Shown in pieces: positions 1-10,513 of a stretch of 64,000 bases of DNA (position 1 is its first letter; every line of letters begins with the position of its first letter). The notes under the pieces are model-generated. The model was not told where the DNA came from and did not search any database. It saw nothing but the letters and a program-made list of their open reading frames with translations. A program made the translations under genes and the position numbers. The stretch lies in assembly GCA_008933995.1 (NCBI GenBank), contig WARS01000034.1, forward strand, positions 2,247,501 through 2,311,500. The letters are read 5' to 3'. The DNA is from Datnioides undecimradiatus (Eukaryota > Chordata > Actinopteri > Lobotiformes > Datnioididae).

Positions 1-235
1 AGCAGGTGGCTGCATGTGTGCAACATCTCCTGGAGATGATTTGGTTTTTCCTTTTTCCTTTTTCGAGACCGTTGTGTTCGGCTTATCTTTTCAGTTCAGC
101 TTGTGTTTTTGGTAAATAAAACAGATTTATGGTTTGCTCCCGGTCAACCTGCTTCCTCCTCTTTCTCTTCTTTTTGATCCCACCAGAATTAACGTGTTGG
201 GTCCCACACCCCCTAGACCAAAGTGGGACATAACA
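1..235 (+). repeat. 5' LTR, partial
   Basis: This matches 5416-5644 with scattered substitutions and short indels. By comparison with the 3' LTR about 58 bases are missing at the window edge. It contains AATAAA near 114-120 and ends in TAACA. Confidence 0.88.
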
Positions 236-239
236 TATC

Positions 240-257
240 TGGAGGCTCGTCTGGGAT
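240..257 (+). other. Primer binding site, tRNA-Pro-like
   Basis: Four bases after the 5' LTR lies TGGAGGCTCGTCTGGGAT. It differs at two of 18 positions from the classical proline-tRNA primer site of gammaretroviruses, TGGGGGCTCGTCCGGGAT. Position directly after the LTR and the starting TGG support the call. Confidence 0.7.
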
Positions 258-1129
258 GAAAGAAGAGGAGTTTGAAGGAACTCGCTGAGAAGTGTACTGA
301 GTGGCTACTGCAATACAGGTGCGATGGTTTGCCTGAAGTAGTATTTCCTCCAGTTGATTAGTCGGGGGTGTCCAGCTGGAGTCTTCATTGGCTTCTCCAT
401 TGGGCACTCATTTATTATTTGCCTTTTTTATTTTAGGAGTAATCCTGGGCAGAGACCAGATCTCCAATGGGGGCTGGCGTTTCAGAGCTTTCAGCTGCTG
501 ATGTGTGCCTGTAAGTCGCTTCAAGCTAGCACACTCCAGAAGCTTCATGGGAGTAATTCTGTTGAAGGCAGGTACACCAGGGGAAGCTGGCACGTGGGTT
601 AATTGTGGTGGTTTTTGGCATCCCATTAAGTGCTGTTGCAGTAGTTACAGTTTAAAAAGAGCGTACGGCTAATTGAGTTGTAGATTGATGTCAGCTGTCA
701 GGTGAGCAGCATAAAGTGGGGGTGTGGCTGAACTGATTGTCTACTAAGGATAGCATGGCTGCCTTAAATGTTTGGATAATCTCACTCTCACACACAACGA
801 TAAATGAAAGTTGAGTTATAAGGCTTAGTGCGAGCGATGTGGGTGTCTCTCCCCAGTGCATTGGTGAAGAGCAGGTTAAAAGCCATGTTGCTGGATCGGT
901 TGATTAGCATGGGGCTTCTCCAGCTTACCAGCATCGGTGAAGACCTGACTTGTTGGCTGAGGCACCACCACCTGGTGATGTTCCTCTGTTCTGCGAGGAA
1001 GCATCGTCGGTTCCTGACTTTTGACACCCGCACCAGTTCGCCGTGATGATCGAAAAGCCAAGCCAACCCGCGTTACGCCATTCATTCCCGTTGTCGATTG
1101 AGTCATCTGCTGGTTCCGTATTGATGCGC

Positions 1130-1870
1130 GATTAAAAATGCGTTTGGCTCGACTCCAACTTGAGAAGGAGGAGCGTGAAAGAGTTTCAGCTCCGGCGTGA
1201 GTTGGAGCTAAGAAAAATAGGGCGAACGCTGCAATAAAAATGCAGCAGCAGAAATCAAGCGAAGACTCTCCATGACCTCGGTCAGTGGGCAGATATCGTC
1301 AATTCTGGAACTAGTTTGGCGTGGGCAAAAAATGTTTCGCTTGTCCCTATTTTCCGTGAGTCGAAGTTGAATCCTATTTCCGGGGAGCTTTGAGAGCACT
1401 TGCTCGCCCAGCAGCTTCAGTAGCCTAGAGGTATGAGCCATTTTGTTACAATGCAGACTGTCAGGCAAAGCTCAAGAGGCTTACAATGCTGCCCTTTCAG
1501 TGGAGACAGCCCTGATTTATGAAAAAGTGAAGGTCGCGATTCTACAAATTAGAACTAGTGCCAGAGGCCTATAGGCGATGTTTCGCAGTCAAGAAAATGC
1601 ACATCAGACTTATGCTGACTTTGCCCAGGAAAAGATATTTGACCCGTTGGTGCCTTTCGGCCTGTAAGGTTGATGACTTTGCCTCGGTTAATTGAGCTCA
1701 TCTTGCTGGAAAATTCAAAATTGTCTACCAGAACGTGTTATTGTTTACTTAAATGAACCAAAGGTTAATAACTTCGTCAATGCTTCTCTGGCTGATGAAT
1801 TCACTAACACACAATAAGTATTCACCAGGCGTGATTCCTTGGTCTAGTGAAAATGTTCACAGGAGTCAGT
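1130..1870 (+). pseudogene. gag-like region of the Gmr1-like element
   Basis: Translated pieces in shifting frames resemble the gag of teleost gypsy elements. A charged, glutamine-rich stretch lies near 1140-1270. A capsid-like part near 1545-1800 includes LVPEAYRR and, further on, a VYQNVLLFT-like stretch. There is no continuous frame. Recognition rests on remembered teleost gag consensus, so domain limits are approximate. Confidence 0.6.
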
Positions 1871-2039
1871 ATACATGAGAACTAGTGAATAACCCAGTTC
1901 CCTCACCCGACCTCCATCACCTCCCAAAAGTGAAGAGTGACAAACGCTGTTTTTTCTACTTGATCAGTGTCCATCACAGTTCTCAGGGTTTTTCAACCAT
2001 TCATTTTTGAAGGTTTAGTTTCTCTCACAGGAAAAGTGG

Positions 2040-2350
2040 AGGATCAGCGACCAGCCAGTCCACAGTGCTCCGTGATACCGCATGCTAACAGTCCCTCATC
2101 CTATCTGGGGTCCTGCCCGTGAATGCCAAGTCCTCATGTGGAACCAGTGCTGTTGTGAGAGGTATTGAGATGGGTTTTGTTCCTGCATCTCTCCACAAAA
2201 TTCGCCATGCAATCTACTTTAGTTACCAGCTTCTTTCCAGTGGCAGTGCGTTCAAGTTTCCCAATCGAAGGTATTGATCTCATCATGAAATGACATTGCA
2301 GGTAGTAAAGTTCATCCTATTTCCAGAGGTGGTGAGTGTCCCCGTTCCCA
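2040..2350 (+). pseudogene. Protease-region remnant of the Gmr1-like element
   Basis: Pieces such as SSCGTSAVVRGIEMGFVPA and GIDLIM followed after a one-base shift by NDIAGSKVHP match the region after the retropepsin core in teleost gypsy polyproteins. The catalytic DSG triplet is not clearly preserved. The placement between gag and integrase fits. Confidence 0.5.
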
Positions 2351-2829
2351 GAGTTAGACCATGACCAATCTGGCCAAGTCACCTTGATGTATTTACGGCG
2401 TATTAGTGCTCGGGCTCAGGCTCAAAACAGGCTGAAATTGGTTTGATTCTCGGACTCTGCCTTCTGCGCTGTTGGAAGACAGGTTGCCTCCTGGTGGTGA
2501 CCCAGTGAGCTGCTTGTCTAAGGAACTTGAGAAGGTAACCACTCCTGTAACTGCTCCTGGTCCGTCATTGCCATTGACCTGTGAGGCACTAATTGCTGCA
2601 CAGAAAATAATCCTCATTAATAAAGTGTTTTGATGCTGTTGTCACAGACTTTGGTGAGGACGGACCTAAATCTTCGTTCCTGATGTCGAACAGGGTGTTG
2701 ATGCGAAGATGGGTACCACACAATGATGTAGAGGAGGACTGGGGAACAGTCAAATCAGATAGTTAATCCCAACTTGGTGTCGTCAACACATACTTGCTTT
2801 ACAGCTCTTGAGCGTCTCTTGTCTGGGCA

Positions 2830-3720
2830 TCTGGGGTGACTAAAACTTTATGTCGTGTTCTGAAGCATTTCTTTTGGCCAGGTCTGAGAGGCAGATGTGG
2901 TGCGCTTCTACAAGACCTGCACACTTGCCAGGTGGTGGAGCAAACCAGACAGGTCCATACCCCCAGCACCCCTGCAACCTGCTTCATGTCATGGGTGAAA
3001 CCTTTCGGGCTATGTCCTCCTTGACTGCGGTCCCTTACCTCTCGAACCAAGGCGGCTGGTCATCAGTTTCTGCTAGCACATTATGTGTACAACTAACTCG
3101 GTTTCCAGAAGCAATTCCCCTGCGGAAAATCACAGCACCAGCTATTTTAAAAGCCCTAATAAAATTCTTTACAACATTCGGGTTGCCAAAAGGTGTACGG
3201 GCAGTCAGAGACCAATTTCATGTCCAAAGCATTCAAACGAACCTTACAGACATTAGGTGTAACCCATTCCATTTAGTGCTTATCATCCTGAGTCTGGGAG
3301 CCATAGGCGCTGTCAGGCGTTAAAGTCGTGCCCATAGGCTCTGTCTTGACACAGGGAACAGTTAGCATGAAGGAGTACCATTGTACTCTCTTTGCCGTAA
3401 AATGCTAAGTAAGGTCCTTGGGTTTAGTCCAGCTGAACTGGTGTTTGGCCGCGGTGTGGGGGTTCTTTAAAGGTGTTAAGGAACAGTTCTCACTGGCTCC
3501 CCTGAAAAGACCAATGTGATGGATTTTGTGGCCAAGTGTGAGAACGTCTTTCCCCGAACTACATCTCTGGCTAAAGGGCTCTCTCTGTCTTGTAGAAGTA
3601 GCATGAAAACCAGGTTTGACAAGAAGGCAGGAAATGTCCAGTTTCAGCCTGGTGATAGGGTGTTGGTCCTTTTTGCCAGTTCTGGCTTCTGCAAGCTATC
3701 TGCCGTTTCTGAGCCACGTT
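2830..3720 (+). pseudogene. Integrase region of the Gmr1-like element
   Basis: The zinc-binding part (CQVV in 2836-3024) is followed by a core with DCGPL and then FPEAIPLRKITAPAILKAL (about 3100-3165) and FGLPKG. The stretch where the second catalytic Asp should be is scrambled (AVRDQF). The C-terminal part is seen at 3600-3680 as TRFDKKAG...FQPGDRVLVL, the usual chromodomain-less gypsy integrase tail. Several frames are needed to read it. It lies upstream of the reverse transcriptase, which is the diagnostic oddity of this element. Confidence 0.8.
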
Positions 3721-4084
3721 GTCCACACTCGGCGTGAGAGGAAGAAACGTTTGTCATGTTCAGCATGTTGAGCCATACCTTTTTCAGAAACTGAGGAAAG
3801 CAGGAAGAAAGTCCAGGAGCCTGCAAGAACTCTGCTTCTCTGGTCTGTCAGCCAGGTTCTACCAATGTCTGATGATGGGTTAAGCCATGCCCCTGAAAGG
3901 TCCACCTGAAAGCGTAGGTTGTTGAACTCTGATTTTGTCATCCATGAGTCTCAACTAGCCCATCTTCCCAGACCCGGCCCGTGATGACATGATAAAAGCT
4001 AATTCACGCTTATCCCAATCTGTTCACTGATGTGCCATCGAACAACTGTACTGTACATGACGTGATGTTAACTCTGCCCCATTA

Positions 4085-4830
4085 AACAGCATGCATACCG
4101 ATGCCTTACAGAAGAGGAGATTATGAAAAGGGGTGGACTGCTCTGTTAAAGAATGGGTTAATAGTGATTACAGTCCTGGAGCTCTTACTTGTACTGGCTG
4201 ATAAAGATGATGGCACACCTCGTTTCTGAATTTCCCCAGGAAGGTGAAGCGCTGTAACAGTGCGGACTCTTTTCTCTGCCTAGGAATCGAGGACATATTG
4301 ATGACATCGGTCCAGCAACAGTGATCACAAAGGATTGGAATTTGCTCAAAAGGTTACTGGCAAGTCCTTTGACTCAAGAGCCTCTGATATCTCGACGCTG
4401 TGACTGACCACTTCCTTCAGTATACAGTAATGCCATTTGGTGTAGAGGAATGCCCAACCACTTTCAGCGTCTGATGCATTTGCAGTGGTGATGTCCCAAA
4501 ATGTAATGTTTATCTGGACGATGTGGTGGTGTATTCTGACAGTTGGAAGAGGCTTTATCTTTCCAGTGTGGAAGAGGTGTTTCGGCGGTTGGCTGCAGCA
4601 TCGTTAACTCTCAATTTAACAAAATGTGAATTCGGTGCAGCCACTGTGACCTATCCGGGTAAACAGGTGGACCATGGACAGGTTCGGCCAGTGGAAGCTA
4701 AGATGGCAGCTCTGCTGTCTACCTGCCCCTACCCGCTGAAAGCAGACGTTTCTTGGGCATGGCTGGCTACTACCGGAAGCATCTGCAAACTTTTTCTGTT
4801 GTGGTTGCTCAGTTGACTGGATTTGTGAAA
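4085..4830 (+). pseudogene. Reverse transcriptase of the Gmr1-like element
   Basis: A start resembling the 'HAYR...' entry of gypsy RT lies at about 4090. DHFLQYTVMPFGVEECPTTF lies near 4407-4470, and the YLDD catalytic box is at 4511-4522. It is followed by VVVYSDSW, EEVFRRLAAASLTLNLTKCEF, VTYPGKQV and QVRPVEAKMAAL in one frame (4523-4816). Upstream parts carry frameshifts and stops. This is clearly of gypsy type rather than copia type. Confidence 0.88.
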
Positions 4831-4839
4831 TCCTAAAGG

Positions 4840-5140
4840 TAGCCTTTACCTGGTCTGATGAATGTCAGCAAGCATTCGAGGCTGCAAAGTCCCTCCTATG
4901 CAGTGCCCCTGTTTTGGCTGCTCCTAACCTGTCTTGTCCGTTCCAGCTTGAGGTTGATGCCAGTGCCTCCGGGGCTGGTGCTGTGCTGCTGTTGCAGGAG
5001 GCGAGGAGGGTAGTCCATCAGTGTCTTACTACTCATTTCAAGTTCAAACACCACCAGCTAAACCTCCTTGATTGAGAAGGAGGCACTAATGCATGCTCAC
5101 TGCCCAGTGTAGTGGCTGTGCTTTCACGGGTGTGAGTTTT
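4840..5140 (+). pseudogene. RNase H remnant of the Gmr1-like element
   Basis: After the RT, translated pieces read FTWSDECQQAFEAAKSLL, CSAPVLAAPNLSCPF and LEVDASASGAGAVLL, the connection and first part of gypsy RNase H with its DAS motif. The rest decays before 5150. No integrase follows; the 3' LTR comes next. Confidence 0.82.
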
Positions 5141-5347
5141 GAAACTTAAGGTAGAATGGGTGAAGGTCGGCATCTTGATCATTATTTGCTAAATTTGTGG
5201 TGCAGATTTGTGAAGATGCCGTGTAGACAAACTATGTTTGTTTTTATGGGGGTGTTATGTGCCTGTAGGGTTGCTGCTCTTTCTCCTCCTCTCTTGAGCC
5301 GTTGCCCACCTACCTCACCAGAAGGGTGCTCCACACCTGAGCTGGAG

Positions 5348-5357
5348 TGAAAAGGGT
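5348..5357 (+). other. Candidate polypurine tract
   Basis: GTGAAAAGGG lies directly before the TGTGG that appears to open the 3' LTR at 5358. It is the expected plus-strand primer position. Confidence 0.5.
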
Positions 5358-5644
5358 TGTGGCCATAAAACCTGGTGCAGCTGGGTTAAGCTCTCTCTCG
5401 GTGACCAGGCACGGCAGCAGGTGGCTGCATGTGTGCAACATCTCCTGGAGATGATTTGGTTTCCTTTTGATTGCGTTGTGTTCTTGTGTCTGGCTTATCT
5501 TTTCCAGTTCAGCTTTGTCTTTTTGGTAAAATAAAACAGATTTTTGGTTTGCTTTCGGTCAGCACATAGCTTCCTCCTTTCTCTTTTGATCCCACAGAAT
5601 TAACGTGTTTGGGTCACACCCCTAGACCATAGTGGGACGTAACA
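5358..5644 (+). repeat. 3' LTR of the Gmr1-like element
   Basis: The LTR is about 287 bases, beginning TGTGG after the purine tract and ending TAACA at 5644, with AATAAA near 5531. Bases 5416 onward align with the window start. The start is inferred from the TG dinucleotide and purine tract because the matching 5' LTR start lies outside the window. Confidence 0.82.
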
Positions 5645-7859
5645 TCCCGTTATAATTTCAAGGAACCTTTCTGTGATAATTAGAAAGTGTCAGTGATTTT
5701 CCTGGCATGGAGCTCAGCACATGCAGCGGAGGTTTATTCATCCCAGCGAGGGCAGGGATCCTTCTTTTCATCCTAGTGACCCTGACTGAGAGAGCATTGC
5801 AAAGGCCATCGACTTCAAGAAGGAGGCTGCTGTCAAGCAGAAGATGAAGATGACTTTTGAATATAAATGCTTAATGTGGTCCTCAATAGAAGAGAAATCC
5901 ACAGATGTATAGACTGAATTTTCCACACTTCAAAAAGAAGACATCAAGGCCTGGTAATTGAAAACTTTCCAGAACAATGTGCGATGGGTCATAATTCAAC
6001 CTTAAATGGACACTAGCTCTCTATAGGGAGACATCATACAGTAACATTATGTATTACTGTCTCACCTTCCTAAGTTTAGTGCCCCCTCCTCATCTGGTTG
6101 TATTGCTCTGATTGATGCTGTTCTCTCTCTGCAGGACACTCCCCATTCAATTACAACTGATAGCTGAATCAAACAAGCGGTACAAACTTTTTTGCTACTG
6201 TAAATCTGGCAGATTTAAATGCTTGAAAATATGTGTAATGGACACTTGGATGCTGTTTGCTTGTCTGAGGTCAGTTGAAAGTAGAAGTGGTACATTACTA
6301 AGCATCTATTACCTATGTGTTTGCAGATATAGCAAGACTTCATCCTGCAGTTTGGAGGAAGTAACTGCTGGTTTTTGGAGAGAATGACACTTAACTTCAT
6401 AGAGGTCTGACCCAAAAAGTCAGTTTGAGTTTAAGCATACAACGTGGACCCTTTTGGGTGTGGTACAGATTCTTCTTAGCCCTCTATACTCTGTAGTAGG
6501 ATGGCAGTTGCTGATACTGGAGACATGAAATTGTATTGTCATATCACTGATAAATATGTCAGCTTGTGTTTTGCATTTCAGTAATTGGTGTTTTGATTTT
6601 GTCTGTCTTATCTAGATGGCCCACCATGTTCAAACAAAATGTCATTCAGCAAGCCAAGACTATTCCTACCTCAAGCTGTCTGGAAGAACTCATCTATTAT
6701 TGCTGAAGCTGCATCAAATGAAGAGAAGCTGATGATGCGCTGTTATTAATTCAGGTGGTCGGTTATTTTATCAGAGATTGGGATCTTATCGCTTCTAACT
6801 GTAATGGTGACTTTAAACTATAGTATAATAGTACCACTATATTGCATTTATGCATATGCATTTTCCATTTACAGGATGGGATAAGCGATCTGTCTTCTAA
6901 TTACACTAGAACACAATTTTTGTTGAGTTAGGTCTGACAGCTGTTTTTTAACTAATTTTTGGTGCGGACTCAAAGCTGATCTCAGGTTTTCTCTATCACG
7001 TCACGTTTTTGAACTATAGGATCCCCGTTTTCTTAAATATGAAAAATATTGTACTTAACATATATGTGCTTGTTTTATAAAAATTTTCAAATATTGGCAT
7101 ACAATGAAATATGAAAAAGCAGGCATGACTGCAATGTTTATTTAACAGTATTATGTTTTTACAAAGGATATGGCTTAACTGTGAAATTATAATTACAGTA
7201 GGATCCTATATAGCTGTTTTAATTATTAATGACAATGCCTTTATATAGATTCGCCAGGCTTTTAGGATGTTGATGTTTACAGATGTTCCATGTGGAGTGT
7301 TATCCATGTAGCAGGATCCAGACAGTGCCAAGATTACCAAGGTGGGGCATCAGTATAAAATATAATTTCTACCAACCAATTTGAATTCTTGAAGAAAAAC
7401 ATCAATAAATTAATGTCATTTTGACAAAGAACCATACCAATCAAACCTTGGTTGTCTGACTGAAAGTCCTCTTTCCATATGTATGATTCTCCCATAGTTT
7501 TATTGATACTTAGAAAGGATGGTTGTTATTTGTTCTACCTAAGGATGATCATCGGCACCACTGATAAATTCTTGAGCCTGGGGCTGCCAGTCTGTTTGCA
7601 GAATCCAGATGCATTTTTCTAAAGTTTTCCTCTGATGTATTAATGCACAAGGTTTTTACAAGATTTTTATACACCATGTCTTTTTGGTACATCCTTTAGA
7701 TGAAATTAATTTTAAATAAATTGATATTGAGACGTGGAAATATGCTGTTTGTTGTTTTCCCAGCCTATAGAAAACATTGTAGGTTTGACTTGTTTTGAAT
7801 GTTTTGCTGTACATATACAAGTAGCACAAACAGAAATTGAACAGTATGTGTTTACCTTA
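5645..7859. other. AT-rich unassigned stretch
   Basis: No exon or mobile-element domain is supported. A short coding-like piece near 5790-5870 (AKAIDFKKEAAVKQKMKM) is too short to name. The sequence from about 6850 to 7700 is AT-rich and may be a decayed upstream part of the L1-like element that follows. Confidence 0.4.
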
Positions 7860-8935
7860 AAATGTGGTCGATCAGCATTATTGGGATTAGACATCGCGTT
7901 ACTGAGAAAGACCCCTGTGTGGAACAATCCCAATATTCCTTACCCTGTTGCAGATGGAACTTTACAGAAATGGACTAGGAAAGGAATCGAAACAGTTAGC
8001 GATTTATATACTAACAACATACGATCGAGCTTCCAGCAGTTATCCTCTAAATTCAATCTATCACAGAACTACCACTTTAAGTTCCTTAAAATTAGACCTT
8101 TGGCTCCAAGATCGCTCTTCTGACCTCCCATTTGTCAGAGAATCCCCTTTGAGAAGTATTTGCTTTATACACGAGGAAAGGACGATCACAACCTCTATCT
8201 AACATTTTGAACAGAAATCTGCCAATTTATGATGAACCATTGATTAAAAGTAAATAGGGAAACAGACTTAGGTTGTAATTATGAAGTGCCGACTGGCAAA
8301 ACCGTTGAAAGATCCCCCAAACTGTACTGATCTCCACTAAACGTAGACAACAATTTAAATATCTTTCACCAGAACCTATGTCTTACACAGATTACATAAA
8401 CTATATGGAATGTCTGTATGCCAGAAGGTATAAGGTGAATGAAGGAAAGGATTGCTCATACGCTCTGGATTGTTCATATCTAGATGACTTTTGAAGTTTG
8501 TTATAGCTACTGTTTCAAACATCCTTAAACAGCTAATCCCAAAAGATCATTTGGCTTTTGAAGCGTTAACACGCTTAAGGTAACTAAACACAAAAGAAAT
8601 ATTTGGTGTGTTTAGCCAGCACAGCTAAGAGAAAAAAATGATACTGGTGAATTTCAAATCAAGCCACCTCACAAAAGCATTGGCTGAACAGGCTTTCATC
8701 GTACTGCACGCCCTGAAAAATTCTATTACACAATGTCGAAGAAAACCTGGAAAACACATGCTAGAATATGGGGCTCATTTTTTAGCACTGCTCCTTCAAT
8801 TAACCCTCTCAGTTAAGCAGTTAAGTTTTCCTGCTTCCTTTTCTTCCATTATTTTTACTTACATATGCTGTAGAAAAAATGGCAAATGTACTTTGTGCAT
8901 TGTTAATAAATAAATCTTTTTTAAAAAATGTGGTC
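7860..8935 (+). mobile_element. L1/Tx1-like LINE, 3' part of ORF2, degenerate
   Basis: The open stretch 7734-8123 contains LRKTPVWNNPNIPYPVADG and then KWTRKGIETVSDLYTNN, followed by SFQQLSSKFNLS. These are the typical C-terminal motifs of teleost L1/Tx1-clade ORF2 proteins. After frameshifts, LEKYLLYTRGK (about 8150-8180) and the tail motif EKFYYTMSKKTWKTHARIWG (about 8710-8775) follow in the order expected. It ends in an AATAAA-containing A/T-rich tail near 8905-8930. The 5' part is missing or unrecognisable, which fits 5' truncation at insertion. Confidence 0.65.
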
Positions 8936-8939
8936 AATA

Positions 8940-9400
8940 AGAATAACACAGGGCGTAAATACACAAGTGAATTATATTTAACACCACCAAGAGTAAGTTA
9001 AAAACTACCTCACACTGTTTACAGTAGTTTGATAGTCAACACTTGGTGTCAAGTAGATTCAACACTCATGAACAGATAATTCAAATTGCTGCAGCTAAAA
9101 GTCTGGTGTTAAATGTAAGAATTACACTGAGTGTCATTTCCACGACTGTGTAAAATTTGATAAACACTTACCAGTGTAGTGCAGTGTAAAATATAAACTC
9201 TAAGCAGAGTTGAATTGATTCTGAAAATGTAACACTATGTTGAGTATTTTTTACACTCTGAAAACGATGTATATAAATCCTCACCCACAGTGTTAAAATT
9301 GACTCTGATGTTAAATTTGTTTTCAAGTGAATTTACATGTGTATATATATTTACCGTGTATCAGTTGTTAGACAAAAGAAAAAGTGACTTACCTTAATAT
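8940..9400. repeat. AT-rich interspersed repeat with ACACT/AGTGT motifs
   Basis: The stretch repeatedly uses ACACT, AGTGT, TGTTAAAT and GACTCTG words in both orientations, as in a family of short non-coding repeats common in fish. No clear terminal repeats or target duplication were found, so the class is unresolved. Confidence 0.35.
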
Positions 9401-9479
9401 GTTACTCATTTTACCTACTATTTGTATAACTCATATGCTTTAATACTGTTTTAAGATGTTAGATAAAATGTGACTTAGT

Positions 9480-9900
9480 TTGTTCAAGTGTTTTTAAGAT
9501 TAAGCCTTTATTGTCCCTAATGGGGAAAAATTCGTTATTTGCAATAGCAAGGTAAGAGCAACAATAATTACAATAACAATAGTATAATATATTGTAATAA
9601 GAAACTAAATAAAGATATTACTTTTATATCGAGGAGTGGTTGTTGTAAGAATCTGACAGCAGCAGAGAAGAAGGTCTTTGGAATGTTTCCTTCACACATA
9701 CGAGGGAATTGGAGCAGTCTGTCACTGAAGCTGCTCTCCAGCGTGACAGGGCACGTCCTGCAGAGGTGGGACTCATTGGCCAGCATCGATGACAGTTTTA
9801 AAAAAGCGTTGTCAAGACTTGAGACATTGCACACGCCACATGTTCTTTCTGAAAGAGCTGTGAATAAAAGCATAACTCCTCCCCTGTGTCTGTTTTTTTG
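9480..9900 (-). mobile_element. LINE 3'-end fragment, minus strand
   Basis: The opening TTTATTGTCCCTAATGGGG is a familiar teleost dispersed-repeat end. Read on the minus strand the body encodes a decayed LINE tail: SSLDNAFLKLSSMLANESH, then a frameshifted RLLQFP, then KTFFSAAVRFL, resembling the basic, K/R-S-F-x-P-x-A-x-R-L ending of many non-LTR reverse transcriptases. The clade cannot be decided from this short piece. Confidence 0.5.
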
Positions 9901-9984
9901 GGGGAGACATGGAGCCCCCGTTCTCATACTGTCTCTGCGCTATCCTTCTATCATCTTCACTTTGTGCAGACTCAAAATTGAGTG

Positions 9985-10140
9985 ATCTTCATAAGAGTCG
10001 AACCCAGGACCTCTGGCTGACCCTCTATCACTCCCGAGCTATCAGCTCAGATGGTTGTATGTTTTCTTTGAGCTCTTCACGCTTTCTTTAGGACACCTGC
10101 CTTTAAAACTCTGTGAGTCAGGTTTGAACCCACCACCTCG
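9985..10140 (-). repeat. tRNA-like repeat module, left flank of minisatellite
   Basis: Read on the minus strand, TAGCTCGGGAG (A-box-like) is followed by GGTCCTGGGTTCGACTC (B-box-like), as in a tRNA-derived sequence. The adjoining plus-strand text CTTTGAGCTCTTCAC...CTTTCTTTAGGA...CACCACCTC recurs at 13310-13387 in the same orientation. GAGCTAT anchors are at 10036, 13140 and 13282. Confidence 0.6.
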
Positions 10141-10224
10141 CTGTTGAATCTTGACTCAGTCTCTGTAAGTTTGGAAGCAGGCATCCTAACGAAGAGTGAA
10201 AGGCTCCAAAAGCTTTAAGTAAAC

Positions 10225-10360
10225 ATCACAGACCAGCTCAGGAGGATGAGGCTGCTCAAGCACAAAATTCCCAGGTTCGATTCTCGTGGTCAGTTCAGCA
10301 GTGTGCTGCTGGGTGGTTCAAATCCTGCCATGTCACTGTGGGCCTGGATCAGTGAGGCAT
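10225..10360 (+). repeat. tRNA-like repeat modules, plus strand
   Basis: AGCTCAGGAGGATGAGGC (A-box-like) and CCCAGGTTCGATTC (B-box-like) at 10231-10291 give a degenerate tRNA-like fold with GACCA/TGGTC ends. A second piece, GGGTGGTTCAAATCCTGCC at 10311-10329, recurs inverted at 12911-12957 on the far side of the minisatellite. Stems are imperfect, so this is not a functional tRNA. Confidence 0.55.
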
Positions 10361-10513
10361 GGGCCTCCAAAGGTGGATGGTGAAGTGGGTTGGTGGTAGA
10401 TGAGAGAGGTTGACTGGGGGGTAGCCTTGGCACCCTTTACACACAGCACACTTTACTACAAATACATACAGTTTAGTACGGTTGTATGGATGTGACAAAC
10501 CAGCAGTAGGGAC

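Larger units (their letters stand above)
1..5644 (+). mobile_element. Gmr1-like Ty3/gypsy LTR retrotransposon, degenerate, 5' end outside window
   Basis: Positions 1-235 and 5416-5644 are direct repeats (LTRs) sharing the same start, an AATAAA-type signal and a closing TAACA. Between them lie, in order, gag-like, protease-like, integrase, reverse transcriptase and RNase H segments, all on the plus strand. The RT is of gypsy type (YLDD box, KCEFG motif), but integrase precedes it, which is the Ty1/copia-like order known for the Gmr1 group of Ty3/gypsy elements. Every domain is broken by frameshifts and stops; the longest open frame is about 157 codons, so the copy is inactive. Full length would be about 5.7 kb. 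The 5' target-site duplication cannot be seen because the element begins outside the window. Confidence 0.88.

Noticed and set aside
1-5644. Two nested gypsy copies producing the unusual domain order
   Set aside because: There is one LTR pair, one gag, and a smooth passage from integrase tail to RT start with no internal LTR.
10231-10291. Possible tRNA gene
   Set aside because: The A and B boxes are recognisable but the T stem and acceptor stem do not pair properly, and related degenerate copies lie nearby. It is better explained as a tRNA-derived repeat.
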